NCBI GenBank assembly: GCA_011049385.1
Contig: DSBX01000257.1
Span: forward strand, 1-5,749
Source: Caldifarciminota bacterium
GTDB taxonomy: Bacteria; Hydrothermota; Tepidihabitantia; Tepidihabitantales; Tepidihabitantaceae
Direction of reading: 5' to 3'
Length of the DNA stretch: 5,749 nt
How positions within the stretch are numbered: position 1 is the first letter of the stretch; every line of letters begins with the position of its first letter. The notes beneath the pieces are model-generated. The model had not been told where the DNA came from, made no database searches, and saw nothing but the letters and a program-made list of their open reading frames with translations. Shown one piece after another: positions 1-5,550 of this stretch. Both the position numbers and the translations under genes were made by a program.

Positions 1-167
1 AGGCGATCGTCTACCACGACGGCCAGTACATTGACGACAACAAGTGCGTCGCCCTGCGCGAAGAGCCGCTCCTGCTCCTGCTCCACTGGGCCGACCTCTG
101 GACGATGCGCGTCTTCGAAGACGAGTGGGAAGTCGGCGCCGAGGAGGAACGCTACGACCGGCGTTGA
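1..167 (+). CDS. Probable HD-domain hydrolase, C-terminal fragment
   Basis: The reading frame is open from base 3 to the TGA at 165-167 and encodes the last 54 residues of a protein that begins outside the window. Seen: an A-I-x-x-H-x-G-x-Y stretch, then an acidic/asparagine segment, then E-x-P-L followed by a leucine run and H-x-A-D-L-W. This order (His in a YHDG context, later a helix with H-W-A-D) resembles the C-terminal half of HD-superfamily phosphohydrolases, where the last Asp is a metal ligand. The end is strongly acidic (EEE), then RR. The N-terminal HD motif that would confirm the family is off the edge, so the substrate (nucleotide, RNA or other phosphoester) cannot be stated. It is read in the same direction as thi4, with 44 bases between the stop and the thi4 start. 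Confidence 0.55.
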   Translation, partial: AIVYHDGQYIDDNKCVALREEPLLLLLHWADLWTMRVFEDEWEVGAEEERYDRR

Positions 168-193
168 CCGGGCCGCAGGCCGCTTGACTTAAT
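164..193 (+). promoter_or_regulatory. Weak candidate promoter for thi4
   Basis: TTGACC at 164-169 (5/6 to the -35 consensus, sharing its TGA with the stop codon of the upstream gene) is followed after 18 bp by CTTAAT at 188-193 (4/6 to the -10 consensus, lacking the important A at position 2). Initiation would fall near 200, just upstream of the ribosome binding site. The -10 match is poor, so transcription could instead read through from the upstream gene. No TPP-riboswitch-like aptamer fits in this short gap. Confidence 0.25.
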
Positions 194-200
194 CGGATAT

Positions 201-207
201 GGAGGAA
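201..207 (+). promoter_or_regulatory. Ribosome binding site that fixes the TTG start of thi4
   Basis: GGAGGAA at 201-207 is a strong Shine-Dalgarno sequence. Counting from the end of GGAGG (205), there are six bases before TTG at 212-214. This spacing supports the TTG as the true start, although it is a rare initiation codon. The protein from this start also has the usual length for the family. Confidence 0.8.
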
Positions 208-211
208 CCGC

Positions 212-1003
212 TTGCAGTTGAATGACGTGGAAATCTCGCGGGCGATAATCGAGCGCTTCACCCACCGCCTGCTCGACAACTTTGAGGTTGACGCCGCCAT
301 CGTCGGCGCCGGCCCGGCCGGCCTGACCGCGGCCTTCTCCCTCGCCGAAAAGGGCATCCGCACCGTGGTGTTCGAACGCTCGCTCCGCCCCGGCGGCGGG
401 ATGCCCGGCGGCGGGATGATGTTCTCGGAAATCGTCGTCCCGCAGGACGCCGGCCGCCTGCTCGAAAACTGCGGCGTGGACCTGCACGAACAGCGGCCCG
501 GCTACTTCGTCGCCGACTCGCTCCAGGTTCTCGGCGCGCTCCTGCTCCGCACGACCCGGGCCGGGGTCAAGATCTTCAACCTCGTCTCGGCCGAAGACGT
601 CCTGCTCATCGAGGACCGCATCCGCGGGTTGGTCCTCAACTGGAGCGCGGTCGAACTCGCCGGCCTCCACGTGGACCCGCTGACGATGACCGCCCGGGCG
701 GTGGTGGACGCGACCGGCCACCCGGCCGAAGTCGTCAAGAACCTCGTGCGCAAGGCCCGGGTGAAGCTCAACACGCCCTCGGGCGCGTTCGAGGGCGAGC
801 GGCCGATGTGGGCGGACCGGGCCGAGAAGCTGACGCTCGACAACACCGGCGAAGTCTATCCCGGGCTCTGGGTCGCCGGGATGTGCGCCAACGCGGTCCA
901 CGGCGGGCCGCGGATGGGGCCGATCTTCGGCGGGATGTTCCTGTCCGGCGTGCGCGTCGCCGAGCTTATCGCCGCCTCGTTGCGCCGGACGCCGGAACGG
1001 TGA
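212..1003 (+). CDS. thi4: Thi4-type thiazole synthase, sulfide-dependent (His) form
   Basis: A 263-residue enzyme that makes the ADP-thiazole precursor of thiamine from NAD, glycine and a sulfur source, in the cytoplasm. Seen: an N-terminal helix, then a Rossmann dinucleotide-binding motif G-A-G-P-A-G at residues 32-37 with an acidic residue ending strand 2 (Glu55). A Gly/Met-rich loop follows at 60-70, then a N-W-S-A-V-E-L-A-G segment (143-151), A-T-G-H (167-170) and the C-terminal signature M-G-P-I-F-G-G-M (235-242). At the position where yeast Thi4 donates its sulfur from an active-site cysteine, this protein has His153 (context A-G-L-H-V-D-P). Family knowledge: His-type Thi4 proteins, described from methanogens, are catalytic and use free sulfide with iron, rather than being single-turnover. 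Archaeal homologues have often been mislabelled ribose-1,5-bisphosphate isomerase. The stop overlaps the thiN start. Inference: an anaerobic, sulfide-containing habitat. Confidence 0.93.
   Translation: MQLNDVEISRAIIERFTHRLLDNFEVDAAIVGAGPAGLTAAFSLAEKGIRTVVFERSLRPGGGMPGGGMMFSEIVVPQDAGRLLENCGVDLHEQRPGYFVADSLQVLGALLLRTTRAGVKIFNLVSAEDVLLIEDRIRGLVLNWSAVELAGLHVDPLTMTARAVVDATGHPAEVVKNLVRKARVKLNTPSGAFEGERPMWADRAEKLTLDNTGEVYPGLWVAGMCANAVHGGPRMGPIFGGMFLSGVRVAELIAASLRRTPER
389..418 (+). repeat. Perfect 15-bp tandem duplication inside thi4
   Basis: The 15-mer CCCGGCGGCGGGATG occurs twice head to tail at 389-403 and 404-418, in frame, encoding P-G-G-G-M twice (residues 60-69). The family normally has a Gly-rich loop of this kind here, so protein length appears unaffected. 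The nucleotide identity is nevertheless exact, including synonymous positions. Confidence 0.9.
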
Positions 1004-1587
1004 CCGACCCCCGCCGCGAGGCGCTCGACCGGCTCGGCCTCGCCCTCAGCCGCATCGAGGCCTGCCGCGAGTTCGCCGCGCTCGTGCCCGAGGTCCGCAC
1101 CAACTTCGCCTTCGCCCTGCCCGGCGCCGCCGGCCCCGGCGACGTCGCCGCGATTGACGGCCGGCTCACCGTCGTCGGCGGCCTGCCCCGGGCCGCGGGC
1201 CCGCTCCGCTTCGGCGCTTCCGACCACCTCGCCCGCCGGGTCATCGAGCTCCGCCGTCACGACCCGGCCATCGCCTGCGCGCTCAACTTCCGCTGGCACG
1301 AGCGCATCCTCCGTTTCGTCGAAGCCTGGGCCGAAGGCCGCGGTCTTGAGCTCGGCACGCTCGACCGCGCCGAAGAGCCCGTATCGCTCATCGGCGAAGA
1401 CCGGGCCTCGATGCCCTGGAAGGTAGACCGGCTCGTCGCCGCCTGCGGCGGCCGGGTACCGCCGGTGTTCTACGAAGGCCGGGGCTGGGGCAAGGAGCCG
1501 CTCTTCCTGCTCGTCGGCGCCGACCCACTCACCGTCGCCGACCGGGCGGTGGACATCGCCCGCCGGTACCACACCTGGTCGGGCTGA
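1000..1587 (+). CDS. thiN: Stand-alone ThiN-type thiamine-phosphate synthase
   Basis: A 195-residue protein starting at GTG 1000, which overlaps the thi4 stop by four bases (GTGA). The frame is open further upstream to 808, but that part lies inside thi4 and encodes Arg-rich shadow sequence, so GTG 1000 is chosen. ThiN condenses HMP pyrophosphate with the carboxythiazole phosphate to give thiamine phosphate, replacing ThiE. Seen: L-V-P-E-V-R-T-N (28-35), A-L-P-G-A (39-43), D-V-A-A-I-D-G-R (48-55), F-G-A-S-D-H (71-76), S-M-P-W (near 143) and a C-terminal G-K-E-P-L-F (near 168), which is the layout of ThiN domains. Arg55 and His76 are 21 residues apart, matching the spacing of the essential Arg and His that I recall for archaeal ThiN. 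ThiN is most often fused to ThiD or to a DNA-binding domain (ThiR). Neither fusion is present, which favours an enzyme over a regulator. Confidence 0.87.
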   Translation: MTDPRREALDRLGLALSRIEACREFAALVPEVRTNFAFALPGAAGPGDVAAIDGRLTVVGGLPRAAGPLRFGASDHLARRVIELRRHDPAIACALNFRWHERILRFVEAWAEGRGLELGTLDRAEEPVSLIGEDRASMPWKVDRLVAACGGRVPPVFYEGRGWGKEPLFLLVGADPLTVADRAVDIARRYHTWSG

Positions 1588-1591
1588 AGCG

Positions 1592-2491
1592 GTGGCCGAC
1601 GCGCTGGCGGTCATCAACCCGGTCGCCGGCCGCGGGCCGGGCGCGAAGCTCCGCGCACAGGCCCGGGCCGAACTCGCCCGGCTCATCCCCGGCCTCGCCT
1701 TCATCGAGACCGACCGCCCGGGCCACGCCACCGAGCTTGCCCGGGGTGCCCGCGGTCGCCTGCTCGTCGCGGTCGGCGGCGACGGCACCGCCCGGGAAGT
1801 CGCGGCCGGTCTCGCCGGCCGCGCCGACGCGCCCGAGCTGGCGCTCATCCCGGTCGGCTCCGGCAACGACCTCGCCCGCAACCTCGGCATCCCGGCCGAC
1901 ATCCCGGCCGCGGTCCTGCTCGCGGCCCGGGGCCGAGCCCGGCCGATGGACGCGGTGCGTCTCGGTTCCGGCGACCGTGTCGCGGTCTTCGCCAACGCCG
2001 CCGGGTTCGGCTTCGACGCCCGGGTAATCCAGCAGGCCCGCCGGCTCCGCCGCCTGCGCGGGATGCCGCTCTACCTCACCGCGGTCCTGCTCGCGGTCCG
2101 CGACTTCGACTGCCCCCGGACCCGGCTCACCGTCGGCGGCGAGACCGTCGAACAGCGCATCCTGCTCATCGCCGCGGCCAACGGCCGCTGTTACGGCGGC
2201 GGGATGAAGGTCGCGCCCGAGGCCCGGCCCGACGACGGGCGGCTCGAAGTCTGCGTCATCGCCGCGGTCGGCCGGCTCCGCATCCTCCGTTGCCTGCCCG
2301 AGCTGGTCCGGGGCACGCACGGCGCGATGCCCGAGGTCCGCTTCCTGAGCGGCCCGGCGCTCGAACTCGAATTCGAGGATGACGTGCCGGTCCAGCTCGA
2401 CGGCGACCTGCTCGACTGGCCAAGGGCCCGCCGCTTCCGGCTCGATATCATCCCCGGAGCGCTTCGCGTCCGCACTCCCGAAAACCGTTGA
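1592..2491 (+). CDS. YegS/DgkB-type diacylglycerol kinase family lipid kinase
   Basis: A 299-residue protein with the full pattern of the DAGK catalytic family, which phosphorylates a lipid hydroxyl using ATP at the inner membrane face. Seen: an N-terminal strand and loop A-V-I-N-P-V-A-G-R-G (6-15), the nucleotide-binding G-G-D-G-T (62-66), P-V-G-S-G-N-D (87-93), G-F-G-F-D-A (138-143), Y-G-G-G-M-K-V-A-P-E-A (201-211), D-D-G-R-L-E-V (214-220) and Q-L-D-G-D (268-272). About 300 residues is the usual length, so the gene looks intact. There is no transmembrane segment. The start is GTG, four bases after the thiN stop, with no good Shine-Dalgarno sequence, suggesting translational coupling. The substrate could be diacylglycerol, phosphatidylglycerol or another lipid, and sequence alone does not decide. 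No biochemical link to thiamine is evident, so shared transcription is the simplest reading. Confidence 0.9.
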   Translation: MADALAVINPVAGRGPGAKLRAQARAELARLIPGLAFIETDRPGHATELARGARGRLLVAVGGDGTAREVAAGLAGRADAPELALIPVGSGNDLARNLGIPADIPAAVLLAARGRARPMDAVRLGSGDRVAVFANAAGFGFDARVIQQARRLRRLRGMPLYLTAVLLAVRDFDCPRTRLTVGGETVEQRILLIAAANGRCYGGGMKVAPEARPDDGRLEVCVIAAVGRLRILRCLPELVRGTHGAMPEVRFLSGPALELEFEDDVPVQLDGDLLDWPRARRFRLDIIPGALRVRTPENR

Positions 2492-2516
2492 CAGCCGGGC
2501 CGGCCGGGCCTATATT
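2488..2516 (+). promoter_or_regulatory. Near-consensus sigma-70 promoter for the methyltransferase gene
   Basis: TTGACA at 2488-2493 (6/6) is separated by 17 bp (the optimal spacing) from TATATT at 2511-2516 (5/6). The -35 box contains the stop codon of the lipid kinase gene (TGA 2489-2491). The spacer is very GC-rich, so the A/T hexamers stand out. Counting from the -10 box, transcription would start near A2523, two bases before the ATG at 2525. Confidence 0.75.
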
Positions 2517-2524
2517 GATGTGAG

Positions 2525-3274
2525 ATGAAACCGGAGTCGGTGCCGTTTCGCGAGTTTGCCCGGCACTACGACCGGTTCATGGGCCACTACGTTGACTACC
2601 GGAGCTGGGTGAACTACGTCGAGCGCATCTTCGAACGCTTCAAGGTCGTGCCCGAGACGGTGCTCGACGTCGCCTGCGGCACCGGCATCCCCTCCCTGCT
2701 CCTCGCCCGGCGCGGCTGTCGGGTCATCGGCGTGGACCGCTCCGAAGAAATGCTCGCGGTCCTGCGCGCCAAGGTCAACGGCCTGCCGGTGACCACGCTC
2801 CGGGCCGACATCACCGACTTTGCGCTCCCCGAGCCGGTGGACGCGGCCATCAGCCTCTACGACTCCATCAACTACCTGCTCGCCGAAGAGGACCTCGTCC
2901 GCTGTTTCACCTGCGTGCACCGCGCGCTCAATACCGGCGGGGTGTTCGTCTTCGATATGAACACCCTCTACTCGCTCTCGGTCTTCTGGGGCGACCGCGT
3001 CGCGCCGCGCAACGCCGGCGGCATCGAGAGCACCTGGGACAGCCGTTACGACCCGGCCACGCGGGTCTCGACCCTCCGCCTTCACTTCCGCGAGCCCACC
3101 CCGAACGGCGGCTTTGCCGAGTTCGACGAGGTGCACCGCGAGCGGGCCTATTCCCGCCACGAAGTGAAGCGCAGTCTCAAGGCGGCGGGTTTCAGCCGGG
3201 TCCGCTTCTACACCCACGGCGGCTTCCTGCCGGTCGGCCCGCTCACCATCCGGATGATGGTCGTCGCGCACTGA
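2525..3274 (+). CDS. Class I SAM-dependent methyltransferase
   Basis: A 249-residue soluble protein with a Rossmann-type methyltransferase core. Seen: an N-terminal helical lid with F-A-R-H-Y-D-R-F-M (11-19), motif I V-L-D-V-A-C-G-T-G (46-54) for SAM binding, the acidic end of strand 2 in G-V-D-R-S-E-E-M-L (69-77), then A-D-I-T-D-F (94-99), Y-D-S-I-N-Y-L (112-118) and F-V-F-D-M-N (141-146). A beta-rich C-terminal part probably forms the substrate side. The acceptor is unknown; the Y-D-x-F-M opening occurs in several small-molecule methyltransferases. An in-frame TGA at 2516-2518 means ATG 2525 is the first possible start. There is no Shine-Dalgarno sequence before it, and the promoter lies immediately upstream, so the mRNA may be leaderless. 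It appears to form its own transcription unit. Confidence 0.88.
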   Translation: MKPESVPFREFARHYDRFMGHYVDYRSWVNYVERIFERFKVVPETVLDVACGTGIPSLLLARRGCRVIGVDRSEEMLAVLRAKVNGLPVTTLRADITDFALPEPVDAAISLYDSINYLLAEEDLVRCFTCVHRALNTGGVFVFDMNTLYSLSVFWGDRVAPRNAGGIESTWDSRYDPATRVSTLRLHFREPTPNGGFAEFDEVHRERAYSRHEVKRSLKAAGFSRVRFYTHGGFLPVGPLTIRMMVVAH

Positions 3275-3295
3275 CCGGGCCGCCGCGCTTCGGGC

Positions 3296-3323
3296 TTGCC
3301 TTCCCCCGCCCCGCCGCTATCAT
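3296..3323 (+). promoter_or_regulatory. Candidate sigma-70 promoter for the GNAT gene
   Basis: TTGCCT at 3296-3301 (4/6) and TATCAT at 3318-3323 (5/6) are separated by 16 bp in the 92-bp gap between the methyltransferase and the GNAT-like gene. The predicted start is near G3330, giving a leader of about 37 nt that contains a hairpin and a good ribosome binding site. Confidence 0.5.
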
Positions 3324-3328
3324 CTCGT

Positions 3329-3356
3329 CGGCTTCCTCGGGGCAGTTCGGAAGCCG
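3329..3356 (+). promoter_or_regulatory. 5'-leader hairpin ending at the Shine-Dalgarno sequence
   Basis: CGGCTTCC at 3329-3336 and GGAAGCCG at 3349-3356 are perfect 8-bp inverted repeats around a 12-base loop. The predicted transcription start (about 3330) lies at the first bases of the stem, so the mRNA would begin with it. The last stem base, G3356, is the first base of GGAGG (3356-3360), which sits six bases before ATG 3367. Such placement could stabilise the 5' end or limit ribosome access. There is no uridine tract, so a terminator is unlikely. Confidence 0.5.
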
Positions 3357-3366
3357 GAGGTTTGAG

Positions 3367-4182
3367 ATGTCACTTCTTGCTATTGTCAAGCGTGCGCTCG
3401 GCGCAAACGCGCCCGTCGCCGCCGGCCCGTGGCGGCCGACCGCCATCGGGCCCAGGTTCGACTGGCTCGGCCACGACCGCATCATCATCCGCACCGGCCC
3501 GCTCACCGGCGCCGAATTCCGGGTCGTGACCGAGATCGAGCCCGACCGGGCCGCGGTCCATCTCCACGACGGTGAAGACCGGGTCGGCCAGTGCCTGCTC
3601 GAACGCAGGCCGCCGGTCGTCGAGCTCTGGGATGTCGGGGTCCGGCCGAAGTTCCGGCGCGGCGGGCTCTGCGCGGTGATGACCTGGCTTGCCTTCCGGG
3701 CCCTGCTTGCCGCCCAGCGGCAGGCCGGCTTCCGCATCCGGATGATCACCTCGGTCCGCCCGGACGAAGAAACGCTGATTCAGAACATCGGCATCTGCAT
3801 CGTCGCCAACCGGCTCGGGATGACCGGCGACTACGACCCCGACCGCCTGCTCGCGGGCAGGAACTTCGTCGCGGCCGACATCATCCCGGCGCGTGACGAC
3901 TCCCCGGCCGGGCTCAAGCTCACCATCCGCGAATACCCGCTCCTGCTCATCGCGGTCGCGCTCGACCCGGACACCCGGCGGCCCGCCACCTCGTTCCGGC
4001 TATACCAGCAACTGGAGAAAGACCCGGCACTGGTCCGCGACTGGGCCCGGCGCGGCCTGCTCGTCGTCAGCAACGGCGACTACTCACTGCGCGCGGGCGG
4101 GGTGGAACGTTTCGTGAATGCGCTCGCGCTCGACGCCGACGAAGCGGCGGACTTCCGCCGGCGCATCCTGCCCCTTTCCTGA
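3367..4182 (+). CDS. GNAT-like N-acetyltransferase with C-terminal extension
   Basis: A 271-residue protein with a good Shine-Dalgarno sequence (GGAGG, 6-nt spacing) and an ATG start. Seen: strand E-L-W-D-V-G-V (86-92) running into R-P-K-F-R-R-G-G-L (93-101) and a following helix, the layout of GNAT motif A, where acetyl-CoA pyrophosphate binds. Later, a strand M-I-T-S-V (126-130) is followed by Q-N-I-G-I (139-143) and N-R-L-G-M (148-152), like the Asn-containing motif B helix and the usual A-x-x-x-G-F end. The P-loop is imperfect, because Cys102 sits where Gly or Ala is common. Residues from about 170 to 271 form a second alpha/beta region (T-I-R-E-Y-P-L-L-L-I-A-V-A-L) that I cannot assign. 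No signal peptide or membrane segment is visible. Substrate unknown. It ends 10 bases from the convergent peptidase gene. It could instead be a non-acetylating GNAT-fold protein. Confidence 0.6.
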   Translation: MSLLAIVKRALGANAPVAAGPWRPTAIGPRFDWLGHDRIIIRTGPLTGAEFRVVTEIEPDRAAVHLHDGEDRVGQCLLERRPPVVELWDVGVRPKFRRGGLCAVMTWLAFRALLAAQRQAGFRIRMITSVRPDEETLIQNIGICIVANRLGMTGDYDPDRLLAGRNFVAADIIPARDDSPAGLKLTIREYPLLLIAVALDPDTRRPATSFRLYQQLEKDPALVRDWARRGLLVVSNGDYSLRAGGVERFVNALALDADEAADFRRRILPLS

Positions 4183-4192
4183 AAGACCTGGC

Positions 4193-5545
4193 TCAGCGGG
4201 CGATGACGAGCTTCGCCCGGCGGTTCGCTTCGGGCCCGGTCTCCCCGCGAATGCGCAGTTCGGCAAGGTAGACCCCGGCCGGCAGGCCGGGCAGGGTAAA
4301 GGCGTGCTCGCCCGCCGCGAGCCGCCCCCGGGCCGGTCGGGCCGCGACTCTCCCGGCCGCATCGAACACCACCAGCTCCACCTCGGCCGGCCGGGCCAGC
4401 GCGAAGCGCAGGCGTCCCGGTCCCCGGGTCGGGCAGACCGGCGCGCGCAGGGGCGCGGCGAGCAACCCCGGCAGGTCGGCCACGCCGACGCCGTTCTTGG
4501 TCGTCACCCGCATCGAATCCACGCTCGTGTTGCCGACGTGGTCCTCTGCCCGGACGACGACCCAGTAATTGCCGTCGCCGACCGCGGCGGTGTTCCAGTT
4601 GCCGGTCGTGTCACTGCGCCGGATCATCGAATCGCCGGTGGTGTTGGTGATGATGTAGAAATACTCGCGCCGGCTGTAATCCCCGCGCGAGCGGCAGGTA
4701 TTGTCCCACTTGTAGACGACCGAGACATTGGACGCCTCCAGCCGGTTCGAAAACTCGAACGACAAAGTCCAGGGCCGGACGACCAGCCCGTCGTCGCGCC
4801 GGATCATGTGCTCGATGCAGAACGGCGCGAGCTTGTCCCAGGTGTCGTTGCCGGTCGTGTAGCCGGACTTATCGTAAATCCGGGCGATGATATCCACCGC
4901 GCCGACGAGGCTGTCGGGCGAAAGATACTGGTTATCCCGGTTATCCCGGCAGAACGCGAGGAGCTGGCCGGGCCGGGCATTGTCGAAGACCGGCGGATAC
5001 AGATCCCCGCTCGGCTCCAACTGCAGGATCGGGTTCTCGATGAACCACCAGGTGTAGTTCGGGAACCGGTCCCAGTATGCGCCGGTATCCGAAATCCGGG
5101 CGAAGTGAATGTGCGCGAACCCCGGCGGGCTCCACGGCACGAGGTAACCGATGGTATCGCCCGGGAACACCTCGTCGCCGACACTGCTGTGGGGCCGGTC
5201 CTTGTCAATGTGAGCATAGAGCCAGCCCGGCGACCGGCCGGTCCAGCTCATCGGCGAATCCGAAATCGCCAGCCGCCAGTGCAGGTCCTGCTGAATCGTG
5301 CCCCAGCCCTTCACCCAGCCGTGCGCGACCGCGACCACCGTCGCACCCTGACGTCCGGGCGTGATGATATCAATGCCGTTGTGAAAGTACCCGTTCGCGG
5401 CGCTCGAACCGTAGTTCTGGTAATTCCCCCAGTTATTACCCAGCGGTTGGACCTCGGTATTGGGCATTATCGGCCAGATTGTCGCCGCGGCCGGCACCGC
5501 CCACGACAGCACGGCGATGAACTTCAGAAACGGGCTCGCTCTCAC
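4193..5545 (-). CDS. Exported M23 metallopeptidase with type IX-like sorting tail
   Basis: A 450-residue precursor read from GTG 5545. Residues 1-21 look like a Sec signal peptide: basic ends around a hydrophobic core and an A-A-A cleavage site at 19-21. The LytM/M23 catalytic domain covers about 30-175. The zinc ligands would be His55 and Asp59 (H-N-G-I-D) and His147 (H-I-H, 145-147), with His112 (Y-A-H-I) and His145 as the other active-site residues, so the site looks intact. M23 enzymes cut peptide cross-links in peptidoglycan or Gly-rich peptides. Residues 185-350 are beta-rich with C199, C243 and C284, possibly Ig-like modules. Residues 375-450 resemble a Por secretion tail: V-V-F-D-A-A-G-R-V (392-400), L-P-A-G-V-Y-L-A-E-L (421-430) and the basic end K-L-V-I-A-R. 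Predicted location: cell surface or outside. It has its own promoter and is convergent with the GNAT gene. Confidence 0.88.
   Translation of the reverse strand: MRASPFLKFIAVLSWAVPAAATIWPIMPNTEVQPLGNNWGNYQNYGSSAANGYFHNGIDIITPGRQGATVVAVAHGWVKGWGTIQQDLHWRLAISDSPMSWTGRSPGWLYAHIDKDRPHSSVGDEVFPGDTIGYLVPWSPPGFAHIHFARISDTGAYWDRFPNYTWWFIENPILQLEPSGDLYPPVFDNARPGQLLAFCRDNRDNQYLSPDSLVGAVDIIARIYDKSGYTTGNDTWDKLAPFCIEHMIRRDDGLVVRPWTLSFEFSNRLEASNVSVVYKWDNTCRSRGDYSRREYFYIITNTTGDSMIRRSDTTGNWNTAAVGDGNYWVVVRAEDHVGNTSVDSMRVTTKNGVGVADLPGLLAAPLRAPVCPTRGPGRLRFALARPAEVELVVFDAAGRVAARPARGRLAAGEHAFTLPGLPAGVYLAELRIRGETGPEANRRAKLVIAR
4930..4947 (-). repeat. 9-bp tandem repeat in the peptidase gene
   Basis: GGTTATCCC (plus-strand reading) occurs twice head to tail at 4930-4938 and 4939-4947. 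It encodes R-D-N twice (residues 200-205) just after Cys199, in the linker following the catalytic domain. It looks like a small in-frame slippage duplication. Confidence 0.85.
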
Positions 5546-5550
5546 GATTG

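Noticed and set aside
168..211. A possible TPP riboswitch before thi4
   Set aside because: The gap is only 44 bases, and no THI-box core (CUGAGA ... ACCUGA) is visible.
152..901. Minus-strand open frame opposite thi4
   Set aside because: The opposite strand encodes full-length Thi4 with a ribosome site, and this frame has no family resemblance.
808..999. N-terminal extension of ThiN into thi4
   Set aside because: The extra 64 residues are Arg-rich shadow sequence of thi4. The ThiN domain starts naturally at the GTG at 1000.
212..1003. Ribose-1,5-bisphosphate isomerase as the product
   Set aside because: That name was attached to archaeal Thi4 homologues. The Rossmann motif, His153 context and neighbouring thiN fit thiazole synthesis.
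856..1995. Minus-strand open frame of 379 codons across thi4, thiN and the lipid kinase gene
   Set aside because: It covers three convincing plus-strand genes, and its composition (Ala/Arg/Pro/Ser) shows no domain.
1529..2320. Minus-strand open frame of 263 codons opposite thiN and the lipid kinase
   Set aside because: It spans the boundary of two well-supported genes and encodes Gly/Asp/Arg-rich sequence typical of an antisense shadow.
2501..2510. GGCC-rich spacer of the methyltransferase promoter as a terminator hairpin for the kinase operon
   Set aside because: The short overlapping GGCC palindromes do not form a clean stem, and no T-run follows.
2510..3271. Minus-strand open frame opposite the methyltransferase gene
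   Set aside because: Low-complexity composition, no start signals, and an exact mirror of a clear methyltransferase coding sequence.
4174..4185. CTTTC-CT-GAAAG inverted repeat at the convergent gene ends as a terminator
   Set aside because: The stem is only 5 bp with a 2-base loop and no uridine tract; not a credible hairpin.
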